Shown one piece after another: positions 11,397-24,165 of a stretch of DNA of 64,000 bases. The notes below the pieces were generated by a model. The model did no database searches. It was not told where the DNA came from and saw only the letters and a program-made list of their open reading frames with translations. This DNA is from Cornus controversa (taxonomy: Eukaryota; Streptophyta; Magnoliopsida; Cornales; Cornaceae), in contig CM048853.1 of NCBI GenBank assembly GCA_026545225.1, positions 54,393,755 through 54,457,754 of the forward strand, read 5' to 3'. A program made the position numbers and the translations under genes. Each line of letters begins with the position of its first letter. Position 1 is the stretch's first letter.

Positions 11397-11520
11397 TAAG
11401 GACACCAGAGTAAACGACCCACGGAGTAATTAACGTTCCATATTCATATGATGCACAGAGTCCTCGCTCCTCACCCCTCTCTCTCTCTAGACATCTCATT
11501 CTCTCTCTAGACAAACAACC

Positions 11521-12561
11521 ATGGCTGACCAACAGAACTCCGCTGCAACACCCTCCATTGATCCCTACAAGTTCCTCAAAATCGTCCCGAACTCAGATGG
11601 CTCTCTCACTAGACTCACTCCATTCCCCACTATGCCCCCAACACCAGAAATCACCTCCACCAATGATTCCAACCCAACCCATCTTTCTCTCTCTAAAGAC
11701 TTAACTATCAACACAACCACCGCCACCTTCCTCCGCCTCTTTCGGCCCCACAACCACCCTCCAAACGCTAAGCTTCCACTCATTATATACTTCCACGGAG
11801 GTGGGTTCATACTCTTCAGCGCAACTTCTCAACCTTTTCATGAATCATGCGGTCGCATGGCAAATTTCTTCCCAGCTTTAATCTTGACCGTTGAATACCG
11901 TCTCGCTCCCGAACACCGTCTTCCGGCGGCGTACGATGACGCCATGGACGCAATCATGTGGGTCCGAGACCAGGCGTTGGGAATCGACGGCTGTGATGCG
12001 TGGTTGAGAGAGTTAGCTGATTTCTCCCAGTGTTTTTTGATGGGTAGTAGCTCAGGTGGGAATATAGCATACAATGCAGGTCTACGCGCTTTGGATGCGG
12101 ATATTTCGCCGGTGAAGATCGTGGGGCTGATATTGAATCAGCCCTACTTTGGTGGGGTCCAAAGGACCGGATCGGAGATGAGATCGATCAACGATAAGAT
12201 GGTGCCACTGGGTGCGAATGATCTGATGTGGTCACTTGCATTGCCGAAGGAGGCGGATCGTGATCACGAGTATTGTAACCCGATGGTGGGTGGGTCCGAG
12301 AGCGAGAAGATCGGACGGCTGCCGAGGTGTTTGGTGAGAGGATACGGTGGGGACCCACTGGTTGATCGGCAGAGGGAGTTTGTGAAGATGGTGGAGGCAC
12401 GTGGGGTGGACGTGGTTCCCCAGTTTGATGATTCAGGCTTCCATGCTGTGGAGCTCTTTGATCCCAATAAAGCTCAAGCTCTATATGACGATATCAAGAA
12501 TTTCATTTACTCTGCAACTGCAAGGGAGAGTCATGTTCTTGCTCCAAAGTCAACAATGTGA
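11521..12561 (+). CDS. Carboxylesterase, plant CXE class (alpha/beta-hydrolase fold), copy 1
   Basis: Intronless, 346 aa. It has the full hormone-sensitive-lipase-like signature: oxyanion motif HGGG at 92-95, nucleophile Ser177 in GSSSG (175-179), acid Asp278 in GGDPLVD and His308 in GFHAVELF. The family block DRDHEYCNP is at 247-255. No signal peptide is seen, so a cytosolic enzyme is expected. Plant CXEs of this group hydrolyse short acyl esters; the true substrate cannot be told from sequence. It resembles kiwifruit CXE1 and, by position next to a URT1-type gene, is probably orthologous to the Arabidopsis pair CXE8/CXE9 (At2g45600/At2g45610, from memory). The start ATG has a good context (AACAACCATGG) after a pyrimidine-rich CT leader at about 11475-11510. 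Confidence 0.9.
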   Translation: MADQQNSAATPSIDPYKFLKIVPNSDGSLTRLTPFPTMPPTPEITSTNDSNPTHLSLSKDLTINTTTATFLRLFRPHNHPPNAKLPLIIYFHGGGFILFSATSQPFHESCGRMANFFPALILTVEYRLAPEHRLPAAYDDAMDAIMWVRDQALGIDGCDAWLRELADFSQCFLMGSSSGGNIAYNAGLRALDADISPVKIVGLILNQPYFGGVQRTGSEMRSINDKMVPLGANDLMWSLALPKEADRDHEYCNPMVGGSESEKIGRLPRCLVRGYGGDPLVDRQREFVKMVEARGVDVVPQFDDSGFHAVELFDPNKAQALYDDIKNFIYSATARESHVLAPKSTM

Positions 12562-14302
12562 CATGTGCAACCTGCATTGGATACGTGGTTGGTTACTCCA
12601 CTTAATTAATACTCATAGTTTATATGGAGACCTCCCTAGAATTAAAATAAATGTTTAGGCAAGAGCAAGACTCCACTGGAATAAATAGATACACACATAT
12701 ATATATATATATATAAGTATATTTTTGTGTATTTAATTAATGTACCTTATTTTATATGTGTTGGCAAGTGGCAACATAATTATGGAATATTAGTATATTT
12801 TTATGTCTTTTAAGTACACCTTTATTTGTGTTAACTCGCACCATCCTTTATTTTGATAGCATAACTCACATGTACTTAAGACAGATTGACTTGATTGTAC
12901 AAGGATCAATACAATACAAGCTCAATCTCAGCGTGAAGTTTAAAACCTTATTAAAGGATTCTAAGTCCAATGCTATAACTTCTTTACCTTCAAAAAGGAG
13001 GAGAAAGGTTAATTTGAGTCGAGGCTTGAATAATGTGTGTGTGATTATTTATTTGTTCCAAAGAAAAAACTCGTATATATACCATTGGACTGATAACTAA
13101 TGATTTTGTTGAACTCGGATTAAGATCATGCATTGTTGGGGGCAACAAAAACACACGAACCACTAAATCCAATGAAACCCAACATCCATGTTAATATTGC
13201 TACTAATAATAATATAAGTTTGCATTGGGGTTAAGCTTGGATGGTCTCTTATCATTCAAGTCAAACTAAAATTGAGTTTGAATAGAGTTGAAAATTTTGG
13301 ATTTTAAAATCAGGTAACAAAAAAAGTCATTCGGTGCAAATTTGTTAAAGATCCTGTTGGCTTGGGTTGATTCACCCAAATTGAAACCATAACCCTAGTT
13401 AGACTCGTGTATTTCTCCTTTTCTCATTGTATAATGCATGATTAGTGATTGCAATTTAACCTGCTCTGACCCGTTCCTAATGGAACGGATTTGGGATCAT
13501 ACTAATTATTGGCTTAGGAGCAAGTTTGAAAAGATAATTTAAAATCCGCTAAGCCCCTTGAACCCATCGCGATTAATGATAAATATATAAATAAATATTC
13601 TTTTATTAACTATGATTTTTATTTTTTTCATTAGTTATGATAATTTTAAATTTTAACAACATTTTGTTATTATCATTTGTAAGTATTTGTTTATACTTAA
13701 TGTTTTTTTACAAAATTCATCATAAGTTCGTTCAAGTTTGCATTATATATATATATATATATATGTATATGGGAGCCCCGAACTTGTCCCGATTCCAATG
13801 CAGGGCGCCCTAAAGTGGGTTTAGAAAAAAAAAATTATTTATGAAATGAGTTTGAAAAAGGAATACCCTACCCCTAACCCGCCCGGTGACATCGCTATGC
13901 ATATGCAATCCACATGATTGCATGGTATGGTTTTATGTTAGTATTTTTGGTCCTTTTTTGGAGTTGGGCCCTAAATAATGATGCAATAATATTGTTAGCT
14001 GAACTTCCCCGTGCCCATCAAATCTACCACATTTTGGTAAAACGACAACTCCTTTTGATTCGGATGGGGAGGGCCTTTTAAATAAATAGTAAACCTAACA
14101 ACATGTATGGTCTCAAACTTTGCAAACCCGATAGTCAAGGGTAGCCCATTGCGTTAACTATATTGCAATGGACTTGGAAAATTAGAAAAACTTCAACATG
14201 TAGGTGTGCATGGCTGCATGAAAGTAAATAAATTAAGCACTCCAAAACCCTAATTCTTTCACCACTCATTATCTTGAAATCCCAACTTTGATCATCCAAA
14301 CC
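12562..14302. other. Spacer between the two carboxylesterases
   Basis: About 1.7 kb of AT-rich DNA with TA microsatellites (about 12696-12716 and 13744-13764). The stretch 13380-13880 contains C-rich patches that look like degraded transposon sequence. No gene is recognised. Confidence 0.5.
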
Positions 14303-15262
14303 ATGGCCAAATTCGATGCCTACGAACACCTCCACGTCGAGTTGAACTCGGATGGCTCGCTCACTCGCCTCCTTAACATTCCAACGGTGCCAGCAACAGG
14401 GGATGTCAATCATGCTCCAGGCCAAGCTGTGGTTAGCAAGGACATTGTTCTTGATGCTAACAAGAAAACATGGCTCCGAATTTTCCGTCCAACCAAACTA
14501 CCCTCCAATGACAACTCTGTGGCGAGGCTTCCGGTCCTAATTTACTTCCACAGTGGCGGATGGATTGATTTCAAGGCCGACACCATCATGGTCCATGAGA
14601 ACTGCAACCTATTCTCTGGTGAGATTCCAGCTATCGTTATTTCTGTGTCGTATCGTTTGGCTCCCGAAAGCCGGCTTCCGGCACAGTATGAGGACGCAGT
14701 CGATGCGATTCATTGGCTTAAGAAACAAGCTATAGATAAAAACGGTGAGCAATGGCTAAGAGACTATGGAGACTTCTCAAGATGCTATCTATATGGGACT
14801 AGCAATGGTGCTAACATTGCATTCAATGCTGCATTACGAGCTCTTGATCTCAAACTACAGCCTCTAGGGTTTGTAGGGCTTATAATGAACCAACCTATGT
14901 TTAGTGGGAAAAATAGAACAAAATCTGAGCTAAAGCATGCAACTGATGAGATTTTGCCTTTGCCGGCCTTGGACCTCTTGTGGGAGCTAGCATTGCCACC
15001 GGGGACGGACCGAGACCATAGATATTGTAACCCTATGTTGGATAAACCATGCAGAGAGAAAACCAAATCTCTTGGGAGGTGTTTGGTTATGGGTTTTGGT
15101 GACGATCCTATGCTCGATAGGCAACAAGATTTCGTTCAAATGTTGGTGTTACAAGGGGTGTCTGTCGAAGCTCATTTCGATATCATTGGTTTCCATGGAA
15201 TAGATTTGGTAGACTCGCGACGGACCAATGCTGTTTTGAACTTCCTTAAAGAATTCATTTGA
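14303..15262 (+). CDS. Carboxylesterase, plant CXE class, copy 2 with HSGG oxyanion motif
   Basis: Intronless, 319 aa from the ATG at 14303 (context AAACCATGG). An in-frame TTG 15 bp upstream is not a likely start. The fold and motifs match its neighbour: nucleophile Ser167 in GTSNG (165-169), Asp268 in GDDPMLD, His298 in GFHGIDLV, and the family block DRDHRYCNP. The oxyanion motif, normally HGGG, reads HSGG (83-86), so the first glycine is serine. The backbone donors that matter most are the following two glycines, so activity may survive with altered specificity. It is about 27 residues shorter than copy 1, mostly at the ends. It is the second member of the tandem pair, but quite diverged, so the duplication is old. 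Substrate unknown. Confidence 0.88.
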   Translation: MAKFDAYEHLHVELNSDGSLTRLLNIPTVPATGDVNHAPGQAVVSKDIVLDANKKTWLRIFRPTKLPSNDNSVARLPVLIYFHSGGWIDFKADTIMVHENCNLFSGEIPAIVISVSYRLAPESRLPAQYEDAVDAIHWLKKQAIDKNGEQWLRDYGDFSRCYLYGTSNGANIAFNAALRALDLKLQPLGFVGLIMNQPMFSGKNRTKSELKHATDEILPLPALDLLWELALPPGTDRDHRYCNPMLDKPCREKTKSLGRCLVMGFGDDPMLDRQQDFVQMLVLQGVSVEAHFDIIGFHGIDLVDSRRTNAVLNFLKEFI

Positions 15263-16896
15263 TATATATATATATATATATATATATAAGTATTAATTGT
15301 TAAGCAGTACTAGTGTAGAAAATATTAATGATTATCAACGAGCTTGATCACGAGGCTCTTGTGAACTTTAGAACATGCATGTCAAGTATTAATTACTTTG
15401 AAATCATAAGCCATTTTTTTTATCTATCAATTTGGACTTCATGAGCCAAAAAAGAAGAAGTTAAGGATGCTTAATGAAACTTGATACACACATATGAGTC
15501 ACATAACAGTCTCAATTCAATTATAGTGTCATTATAAATCCAAAAAAATGCTAATAAACCAATTATGTTTACCAGTCTTTACGAACCTATTCACAAACAT
15601 TTATTCTGTTAGTTTATTGCGCTAAACCAATTCCAACCTCATTTAATAATTTGGATTTTTTCTTTTTATTAATTCTATTAATTGTTTTCAATATAATAGA
15701 CCACAAGCAACATAGTAATGTATATAAGAGAAGGAGAAGATAATTAATGCTGAGCCTATATATACCGTACCCTTATTGAATTTTGTTAATTTAATTAACA
15801 AACGTACACAAAACGAGTTATTATAATGTGGAAGCATGACTATTCAACATATTTGTTCATTTGCAACTCCATTTAGATAAGATATGATGTATATTTAGAA
15901 AATTTGTGAAAACATGTACTAGCTAGTATTATTTCAAGCAAGTTCTAAAACAAGCAAGGTTAAGAAATCTTTTGTTCTAGACTTCATCGGTTAAATAAGT
16001 TGAGTTTTAATTAGGTGTATATATATATATATATATATCACCAGAATTATTCATCTTGAATATACACGCAGACAAAATTATTGTGATTGTTGCAGAGCCT
16101 TTATATATATTCGCTAATACATCCCTTTGACAAATAACCGCACATCAAATCAAATGCAAGCTCTAATTTTGTTTAATTTTGATTTGACTAGTTCTTTAAT
16201 TTAGGTTTAAGGGGCGATGGCCATGGGCAACGAATGGTATATACAATTAACAATGTTCTCTCTTTAATCTTCTTTGTAAATATATACTATAAATTTTGAA
16301 TCAACAAACAGTGTTCCTACCCTCCACAACGCCACCACCAGCGACGCCTCCAGCCTTTCCGTCATTTGGATTTTTGCCCCCCGAAACAATTATATATAAG
16401 TGGGTAAAGATGTCATTTCATATTTTTAGATATTTTAACTCTTATACCATTACATTTCACACATAAAATTGACGTCTGTTAGTGCTAAACTGCTGAAGGA
16501 GAGTAAGTACAACCAAATGTATAAATTTGGTGTCCTATATAATATAATATAATATAATATAATTAGGACAACTTCTAGTACGTATAATTTATCATAATAT
16601 TTCTAAAGTAAATAGAATTTTCTTTTCGAAAGTACATTGACTGTCTCCTAATTTACTTTGTTCAAAGTCAATTATTAATGAAGAGAATCTAAAGGTGAAG
16701 AGCAAAAATCTTCAATTCTAGGCAATCAAACCTTCGCCGGTGATAGATAACACCCAAAATAAACCATGTTTATCAGTCGGTTACACTTTCTCCTGCTGAC
16801 TCTCTTCAGCTCTCTCTCTCTCTCTCTCTAATCTCTCTGTGTGTATAGATAAATCTGTATTAAGTCTCCCACCATTTTATCTTTCAATCCTCCACC
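15263..16896. other. Intergenic region upstream of the uridylyltransferase
   Basis: It begins with a TA microsatellite directly after the esterase stop codon (about 15263-15288) and has another at about 16018-16038. The last about 200 bp include a CT-rich leader (about 16798-16828) before the next start codon. No gene is recognised. Confidence 0.55.
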
Positions 16897-19800
16897 ATGG
16901 CGGGCGGTGGAGGCGAAGCATCGCCGTTGACGCCGGACAACGGCGGCGAGTTTCTCCTCCAATTGCTACGACAGCCACCCCGTCAACCCCAAACGCCACC
17001 ACCAAGACCGTCCACAGCCACCAGAGCTTCACCACCAACACCATCTCCAGCTCCGCCCCAGACTCTCACTCATGATCCCGCCGTTGCAGCCATGGGCCCC
17101 ACCCTCCCCTTCCCGCCGTTTCAATCCAACGGTCAGGACCTTCCCTACGCTCCTCACAACTTCTTCCTAAGAGGGCTTGCACAAAGCCCTACCCCTAACC
17201 CTAACCCTAATTGGTCCTCTCCACCACCGCCCGGGTTTAATCACGCTCATCATCACCAACCTCTCCAGCTAAATCAACAATTATTCGGTGATGATCTCCG
17301 GAAGCTAGGGTTTTCCGGTATGAACCCTAGACCAATCGCAGCTAATCAGCAGGAGCATAACCTCATTTTTGGTTCATTACCCTGCCAAATTCGAAACAAT
17401 GATAATGTTTGGAATGCCAATTCAGCTAATATGAAGGGTTTATTGTCGAAGGAGAGAGAAATGGGTTCGGGGAATAGACGATTGAATGGTTTAGAGTTTG
17501 GGTTTCAAAATTCTGTTGATTTTAATAGAAACCCACAAGGGCATCAAATTCAGAATCATGAGCAACAGCATGGTGTGAATTACATGTCGATGGCACCGGA
17601 AGTGAGGCGACCGCCACCTGGTTTCGCCAGCAAGCTAAAGGGTGTAGGGCATTGGGAATCTGGTAATAGGAATACTAGTTTTGAGCATAATGTGAATAAG
17701 GAAAGGGGTCACTTCGGTGAGCTGAATCAAGCAAGTGCTACTTCAACTGTTGAGCATGTGAGAGAGAGGAGATTGTCACCTGAGTACCGATTGGGGCCTA
17801 GTGGTCAGATTGATCGCCCAGGTCTTCCAGCAGGAACTAATGTTCATTCAGTTTCAGCGTCCGATGATGAAGAATCTATGTTGAAATTGCATGGTGAAAC
17901 TGGTAAAGATGGGGAGAAACCTGGGTATGGGAGGCAGGGCATGACGAGGAGAGATGATGATCAGGGTGGTCGACGTGAATTAGATGATTATGGTGAACAG
18001 CTTATTGGTTCCTTAGTACAGGAAGATGAATCAGATGACAAAAATGATAAAAGGAAGCACCAAAATTCTCGCGACAAGGTGAACGCTTTGTCCACACTTT
18101 TTTCAATTGGTTATATACGAGCTAAAAATAGAGTGATTCATAAACATTTTCAATTATGAATGAACTGAAATTCAAAACTTCAAAAACTTTTTCCAACTAT
18201 AGTTAAGTTGGTTTCTGTTTTGCCATAAACATTTTTTGTGCTGGTTTAACATTAGGTTTTTTTAGAATTTATTCTCCCTCCCTCTCTCTCTCTATTTTTT
18301 TTTTATTTTTTATTTTTGCAGAAATGAGGTCATATTCGGTTACTATACAGGTTAGTATTGTCTTTTTTAGAATGTTGTAACTTACCAGGGAGTTTGGAAG
18401 AGTCTAATAATAAAGGTTGATCGTTACAAAACAGGATAAAAGTGATTTGAGATTGTGTTTGGCTTCTTTTGCTTTGGATAATCAAACTAAGTTTGATTGT
18501 TAAACAAATGAATATTCAGTAATCGTGCTAGCACCGTCGGCCAATGGGATCAAAACTGAGCAGTGGCCTCTTTTTGTGTATTGCACGCCCTAGCATTAGT
18601 CCTTCGGTTTAATCAGATGACTATATACTACGGCACTAATTTTTCCTTTCTCTTCGTAAAGTTGTTTTCTTCTAAGAAAAATGAAAATTTAGTTTTTGTT
18701 TATAGATTTTTACAGAGCACATGTTCTTTTAGAATTTTGGATTGCTTAGAAATACACTGTGGTTCCACCAATAAGGGGAAAAAAACTCAAAAGCTTTTGA
18801 GTGTATGTTTCAGACTATTTCACTATTGCTATTTCTTAGTAGGTACCTTAGCAAAAAAGAATCTAACGTTTTTATAGGGAAGTGTTTTCCTTTAGAAAGT
18901 TTGTGCGCGTGCGCTTGAAGGGTTGTTTGTTTGTGTGTGTGCATGCACATGGTGTGTAAATTTTTTGCCTTAGGATTTACCTTTGCTATTTGTGATTAGG
19001 ACTATAGATCAGATACGAGAGGGCAGCACATGCTTGGCCAGAGGATGAGGAACTTGAAAAGACTCATTGAATGTCGTACCGACATCCACAGGCTAAATGC
19101 TCCTTTTCTTGCAATTTACGAGTCCTTAATACCACCAGAGGAAGAAAAGGCAAAGCAAAAACAATTGTTAACAGTGTTGGAGAAACTTGTTAACAAAGAA
19201 TGGCCTGAAGCTCGGTTGTATCTGTATGGATCGTGTGCTAACTCATTTGGGGTTTCAAAAAGTGACATAGATGTTTGCCTTGCAATTGAGGATGCAGATA
19301 TTAACAAGTCTGAGGTCTTGTTAAAGTTGGCAGATACACTGCAGTCAGATAATCTACAGAATGTTCAGGTGCATGATCCTTCGGACTTTATGCTATGTAT
19401 TAAATTCTGAAAGTTGTCACCTTAAGTTACTTTAATGTTTACTATTTCGAGAATGTGATGTCATTGCACCAACTTCTGGCAGTGCTTTTCACATTTTGGG
19501 TAAAAACAGGAAATATATTAGATTGCCCTGTCCTTGCTGAAATTATGAATGAGCTTACCTACTTTACTATGAGTAGCGCACTCTTACATTTCAGCGCTGA
19601 AATCTTTATCACCTTGAACTTTTTGTGCAAAGATGAAAATATCTTTCCCTAAATATCGGCTGTGGTAACCGTTTCTTGCAAAACCTCACCAGCTCAACCG
19701 GCACAGCCTTCTTATTATCATTCCCATGGCTCATTTCCCTTTGTCCCATTATGGCCCTGTCTCAACACACATGCTCTTCTTCTTATGGATTTTTCCTTCT

Positions 19801-22800
19801 TGCATCTTTAATTTTTATTACGTGGGTTGTAGCCATAATGGAAACATTATGTTAAATCAACCATAGATAGGAAGATGTGCTGTGCACAAATATGATGTCA
19901 TGTATTGACCTGGACAAAGAGTGTGGACATGGAGACTTCCCAAATTACAGAGTGGTCTATGTGTATATGAATATTTTTTCTTTTTTACTTTTAACATAAA
20001 TACACACATTTATACTGTTGTGATGAACAAAAGAACAATGAAGGGCAACAGAATGAAAAATGAGCACTTCTACAATAGGTCTTGTGATGAATGGCACAAA
20101 GCACTTGTTCTTTGGACATCATTGTTAATGAACACTCTACGATGTTGAAAGCTAGTGTCAGACAGGGATGAGCCTGAGTGTCAGGCAGACAAGTCAAACA
20201 CCCCATTTGTTGACGTGTTATTCATATCTAAAAATAAGCCTGATTCAAGTTGGATCTGGTTGAACATTTTGTTCCTCATATTTACACTGTTAATCAAGTT
20301 AGTCTTTTTATTCATAATATTTGCTCGATACACTGTTATCAATATGAATGTTGAGAAAAGAATACAATGAAAAAACAAACGAACTTCAAATTAAAGTAGG
20401 AAATCTAACTTGTTTTGCGCAACGATGATTGTTGAAACCAAACATATCAAACAAATTGGAGTTGATTTTTGCCCAAGTTTAAAAAAGAAAGAATAGAGAA
20501 AAGGGGAGATGCAACAATTAGTGTATTATGACCACAACTTAGATGATACACTGATACCCTTGAATTGGTGGAACATTAACAAACAAAATTCAATAAAAAG
20601 ATTAGTTATTGATTTCTTCATTCTGGTTGCTGGTTAAAGTGGTTCAATCAGACACTAATTCTTGCTTATGAAGTACCAAAAACCCCTTGCAATCTCTGGT
20701 TGACTTGAGCCCACAAAGCTGTCTAACAAGGCTATTGAATCATGTATGACGTATCCATCTCAAGAGAATGAGATGGAATTTCAAAGTGTCCCTAGTTATA
20801 TGTTTATCTTACTAAATTCCTTTTTATTGGTCTTTATGTCTGCTTCTGTTCATTGTGCTGTAACCATAATGCTTTAACTTTAACTCTTCCGGTGATTTCC
20901 TTCCATTTAAAAGGCCTTTGAAGAATGCCTCCAATAAAAGGAATTTAAAAAAAAAAGTTGTTTGGTGGATACATTTTTTGAAATTCCTTCCACAATTAAC
21001 ACATTTTTAACTTAACAAATTTATCATTAATAATTACTCTCAATAGGCAAGTTTCACGAAATAAAAAAGGCAAAATTGTCTATAAAATTTGTTACTTAAA
21101 ATAATTATGGCTTTCTTTCAAAAGCAAGTTTTTTCAGCTTCTTTTGAACGGACTTTTTAGGACGTCGACTTTCATTAGAAGTCTATTTTCCTTATTTCAC
21201 TAAACGCTAACATTTGTTTGGAAAGGACTTCTTGGGCATGGAAGCTCGTTTCAATCCCCCAAGAAGCTCCCCCAAACGGGCACTGTGTTTTCAGGAGTTC
21301 TCTCTCTTTACATCTTTGATAAAAATATCAAATGAAAGAGTTACTCTTAAATGCAATATTTTTTATGATTCATCATTCAAGTTTTGTCGACAGGCGCTGA
21401 CACGTGCTAGGGTCCCCATAGTAAAGCTTATGGATCCAGTGACTGGAATATCTTGCGATATATGCATAAACAATGTATTGGCTGTTGTGAATACAAAGCT
21501 CCTCCGGAATTATGCCCAAATAGATGAGCGACTGCGACAGTTGGCTTTTATTGTGAAACACTGGGCCAAATCAAGAGGAGTCAATGTGACTTACCAAGGA
21601 ACACTATCTAGCTATGCGTGAGTTTGCTCAAGTGGTTTAGAGAAATTTGTATTCCCTACCTATCATGATTTTTTTTTTAGCTAATAATAGTTTTCTTTCA
21701 GGTATGTCTTAATGTGCATTCATTTCTTACAACAGCGTAAACCTGCCATCCTTCCGTGTTTACAGGTGTGTGTCTTCTGTTGCTTCTTGATTTTGAGTTT
21801 GAAGATATAAATGTGTCTGAATGCAAAGGATGTAAGCACCATCTTTTTGTGATAATGGTTCATGTGTTTTTGCATAAAAAAGTACTTAAGTTGCGTTTCG
21901 TGAGGATTTGATTGGTCTTCGCCAAGAGGGTAATTTGATCTCTTCTGAAAATTGTAACATTGTATTTGTCTCCATTTTGTTTGAAGAACAAATTTCTTAT
22001 TTCAGGATGGAACATGGAAGAAAATTAAACTTATTTCTTTAATAGGAAATCCTGTAGATGATCCTTAAAAGTGGCCAAGTACTCGTTGCATACAAAGAAT
22101 CTTATTTCATATGCTGTTAAGTACCATGTTAATACCGGAAAAAAGAAAGAAAGTACAATGTTAATATTTCAATTGGGCATCCAACTCAACTCAACTAAGT
22201 CTTTTCCCAACTATTTTTGTGTTGGTTACATGAATCCTTTTTTGCCATTCCGTTCTATCTAAGGCCATAGCCTCGGTGAAAGCACAGCCTACCATATCTT
22301 TCCTGACTATCTCAACCCATGCTAGTTTTGATCTTCCCTTAGCATTACCCTCGGTAAGGACTTCAATTGGGCATCCAAAAACTCTAAATATATAATTTTC
22401 TTAATTTGGTTTAGTGACTGAGTGAATTTTTTTAATACAATCCTTATTGACCAACTTTACTGCTGTTGTATAATTTGTTTGATCAGCTATACTAAGTTGT
22501 CCTCGGGTTGATTAATAAATTTGTCAGTACTTTTTTGTATGTGAAGAGAGACTGTAAAAGTTTTAACTTTTCATTTTTTTAATCTTAATATTATTATATT
22601 AATTGTTTTCACCATTATTATCAAGTCAGTGTCTCATTGTTCATATATGAAAAATCAGGACAGAAAAGTAAATGGGTTTATTAGCGTTTTTGAAAAATCT
22701 TTCATCCCAAATCTGTTTCACTAAATGCAGGGGTGGAGAACCTCTTGAATCACAACTGCTGGGAGCTCTGAATTTTAGCTTGTTCAGATTGAAATTGAAT

Positions 22801-22815
22801 CTTCCACTTTTTAAA

Positions 22816-22856
<41 letters not shown>

Positions 22857-24165
22857 TAAATAAATCTGTTAGCGTGCTGAAACATTTTGGTGAATGTTTT
22901 ATACCATGTGTAATGGACATCCAGGACATGCTCATTCTACACTATTTCTTCCCCTCTTTTTGGTGTGTCAGACATATTAAAATGGCTATGGTTTGTCTAT
23001 TTATTTAGATTTTCTTTTTTGGTTCATCTTTTGACAACTTGTTTAATTCGTCTGCAGTGGACATTGACTTCTGCAATGTTCATTTGTCTCATATTTTGAA
23101 TTACCAGATCTTCTGACTTCTATTTTTTCATCATGGTGCTCCACCAACACAATCACATATTCCCTAGTACACAGAGAGAAGTAGAAGGCACGTAAGATAA
23201 AACATTCATTTGAGTTGATTCACTGATTTGTTTTACTGTAATAATGCATTTTGTTGGTGCAAGTTTGTATTGGACCTGCTTGTAACATACTTATTTCTTG
23301 TCATGCACGAGGTGTGATAGTCAACTATCAGATGCCTTTCTTCTTACAAGTACAACTGAGTCAATTGTCATCTTGTCATGCACGAGGTGTGGTAGTCAAC
23401 TCTAAGGTATATAATTGTTAGTACCTAATAAAGTATGATCATGTAGACATCACTTGTTAAATCGTCACTGGGAAAAAAAATAGCTTGTTTCTTACTTTCA
23501 TGGAACACAAGTTTTTGTGGTGTCATGAGACATAACTGTCTCTCTCTCTTTTTTGGTAGGTAACTGTCACTACCCTGTATTATATTAATGTACATTATTT
23601 TTTGCATGATGACTGTGCTTGGCCTTCCTTTTGATTCATTCTTTTTTCTATTATTTGTCAGGGAATGGAGAGAACTTACGCTGTTACTGTAGAAAATGTT
23701 GAATGTGCTTTTTTTGATCAAGTTGAGGAACTTCATAATTTTGGATGCCGTAATAGGGAAAGCATTGCTCAATTGGTATGGGCATTCTTTAATTATTGGG
23801 CGTATATTCATGATTACACGAATGATGTTATATCTGTTCGGACAGGAAGCATACTCAGGTAAGATACTCATTTTATGTCAGAATGAACTGTATGAATATA
23901 ATGTGTAAACTATCATTTGATCCACTACTATCCTCAATGCATTTATTTTTTTAGCAAGCGAGGCAAAGATTGGACGAGGAGAATCGGGAATGACCGCCAT
24001 TTGATATGCATAGAGGATCCCTTCGAAATATCTCATGATCTGGGTAGAGTAGTGGACAAGTATAGCATCAGAGTCCTGAGGGAAGAATTTGAACGTGCTG
24101 CTGAAATTATGCAGTATGATCCCGATCCTTGCGTGACACTCTTTGAACCTTATTTTCCTAATTGA
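16897..24165 (+). CDS. URT1: UTP:RNA uridylyltransferase, URT1 type (terminal nucleotidyltransferase)
   Basis: Six exons: 16897-18078, 19000-19368, 21394-21617, 21702-21765, 23662-23858 and 23955-24165. All have GT-AG introns and join in frame to 748 aa; Arabidopsis URT1 is close to that length. Exon 1 encodes a low-complexity, Pro/Asn/Gln-rich N-terminal region (1-394) with two PPGF motifs (111-114, 240-243). In Arabidopsis a short motif in this region recruits the decapping activator DCP5, as I recall. The catalytic core has GS at 471-472 with Asp483 and Asp485 (SKSDIDVCL), and a third carboxylate, Asp539, in SCDICINN. The central and C-terminal PAP-associated part includes [21 protein letters not shown] and ICIEDPFE. 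It adds uridines to deadenylated mRNAs, repairing tails and limiting over-trimming, in the cytoplasm and P-bodies. Identity is well supported. Confidence 0.93.
18079..18999 (+). other. URT1 intron 1
   Basis: Bounded by AAG|GTGAAC and GATTAG|GAC. T-rich, with a CT/T tract around 18275-18310. Nothing else recognised. Confidence 0.75.
19369..21393 (+). other. URT1 intron 2
   Basis: About 2.0 kb, bounded by CAG|GTGCAT and TCGACAG|GCG. Short open frames are present but none resembles a protein I know. Confidence 0.75.
21766..23661 (+). other. URT1 intron 4
   Basis: About 1.9 kb, bounded by CAG|GTGTGT and GTCAG|GGA. It holds an AC microsatellite (about 22818-22854) and a 30-bp direct repeat at 23297-23326 and 23372-23401, which differ at one base and start 75 bp apart. 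No gene inside. Confidence 0.75.
22818..22854. repeat. (AC)n microsatellite
   Basis: Uninterrupted AC run inside URT1 intron 4. Confidence 0.95.

Noticed and set aside
14288-14302. N-terminal extension of the second carboxylesterase
   Set aside because: It starts with TTG; the ATG at 14303 has a good context and fits the family.
17191-17214. Telomere-like CCCTAA repeats
   Set aside because: They lie inside URT1 exon 1 in frame and encode Pro-Asn repeats, so they are coding sequence, not an interstitial telomere.
18079-18159. Continuation of URT1 exon 1 to a stop at 18159
   Set aside because: It runs past a clear donor (AAG|GTGAAC) and lacks similarity; it is intron read-through.
23297-23401. 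Two 30-bp direct repeats resembling a CRISPR pair
   Set aside because: Only two copies, in a plant intron; a simple local duplication.
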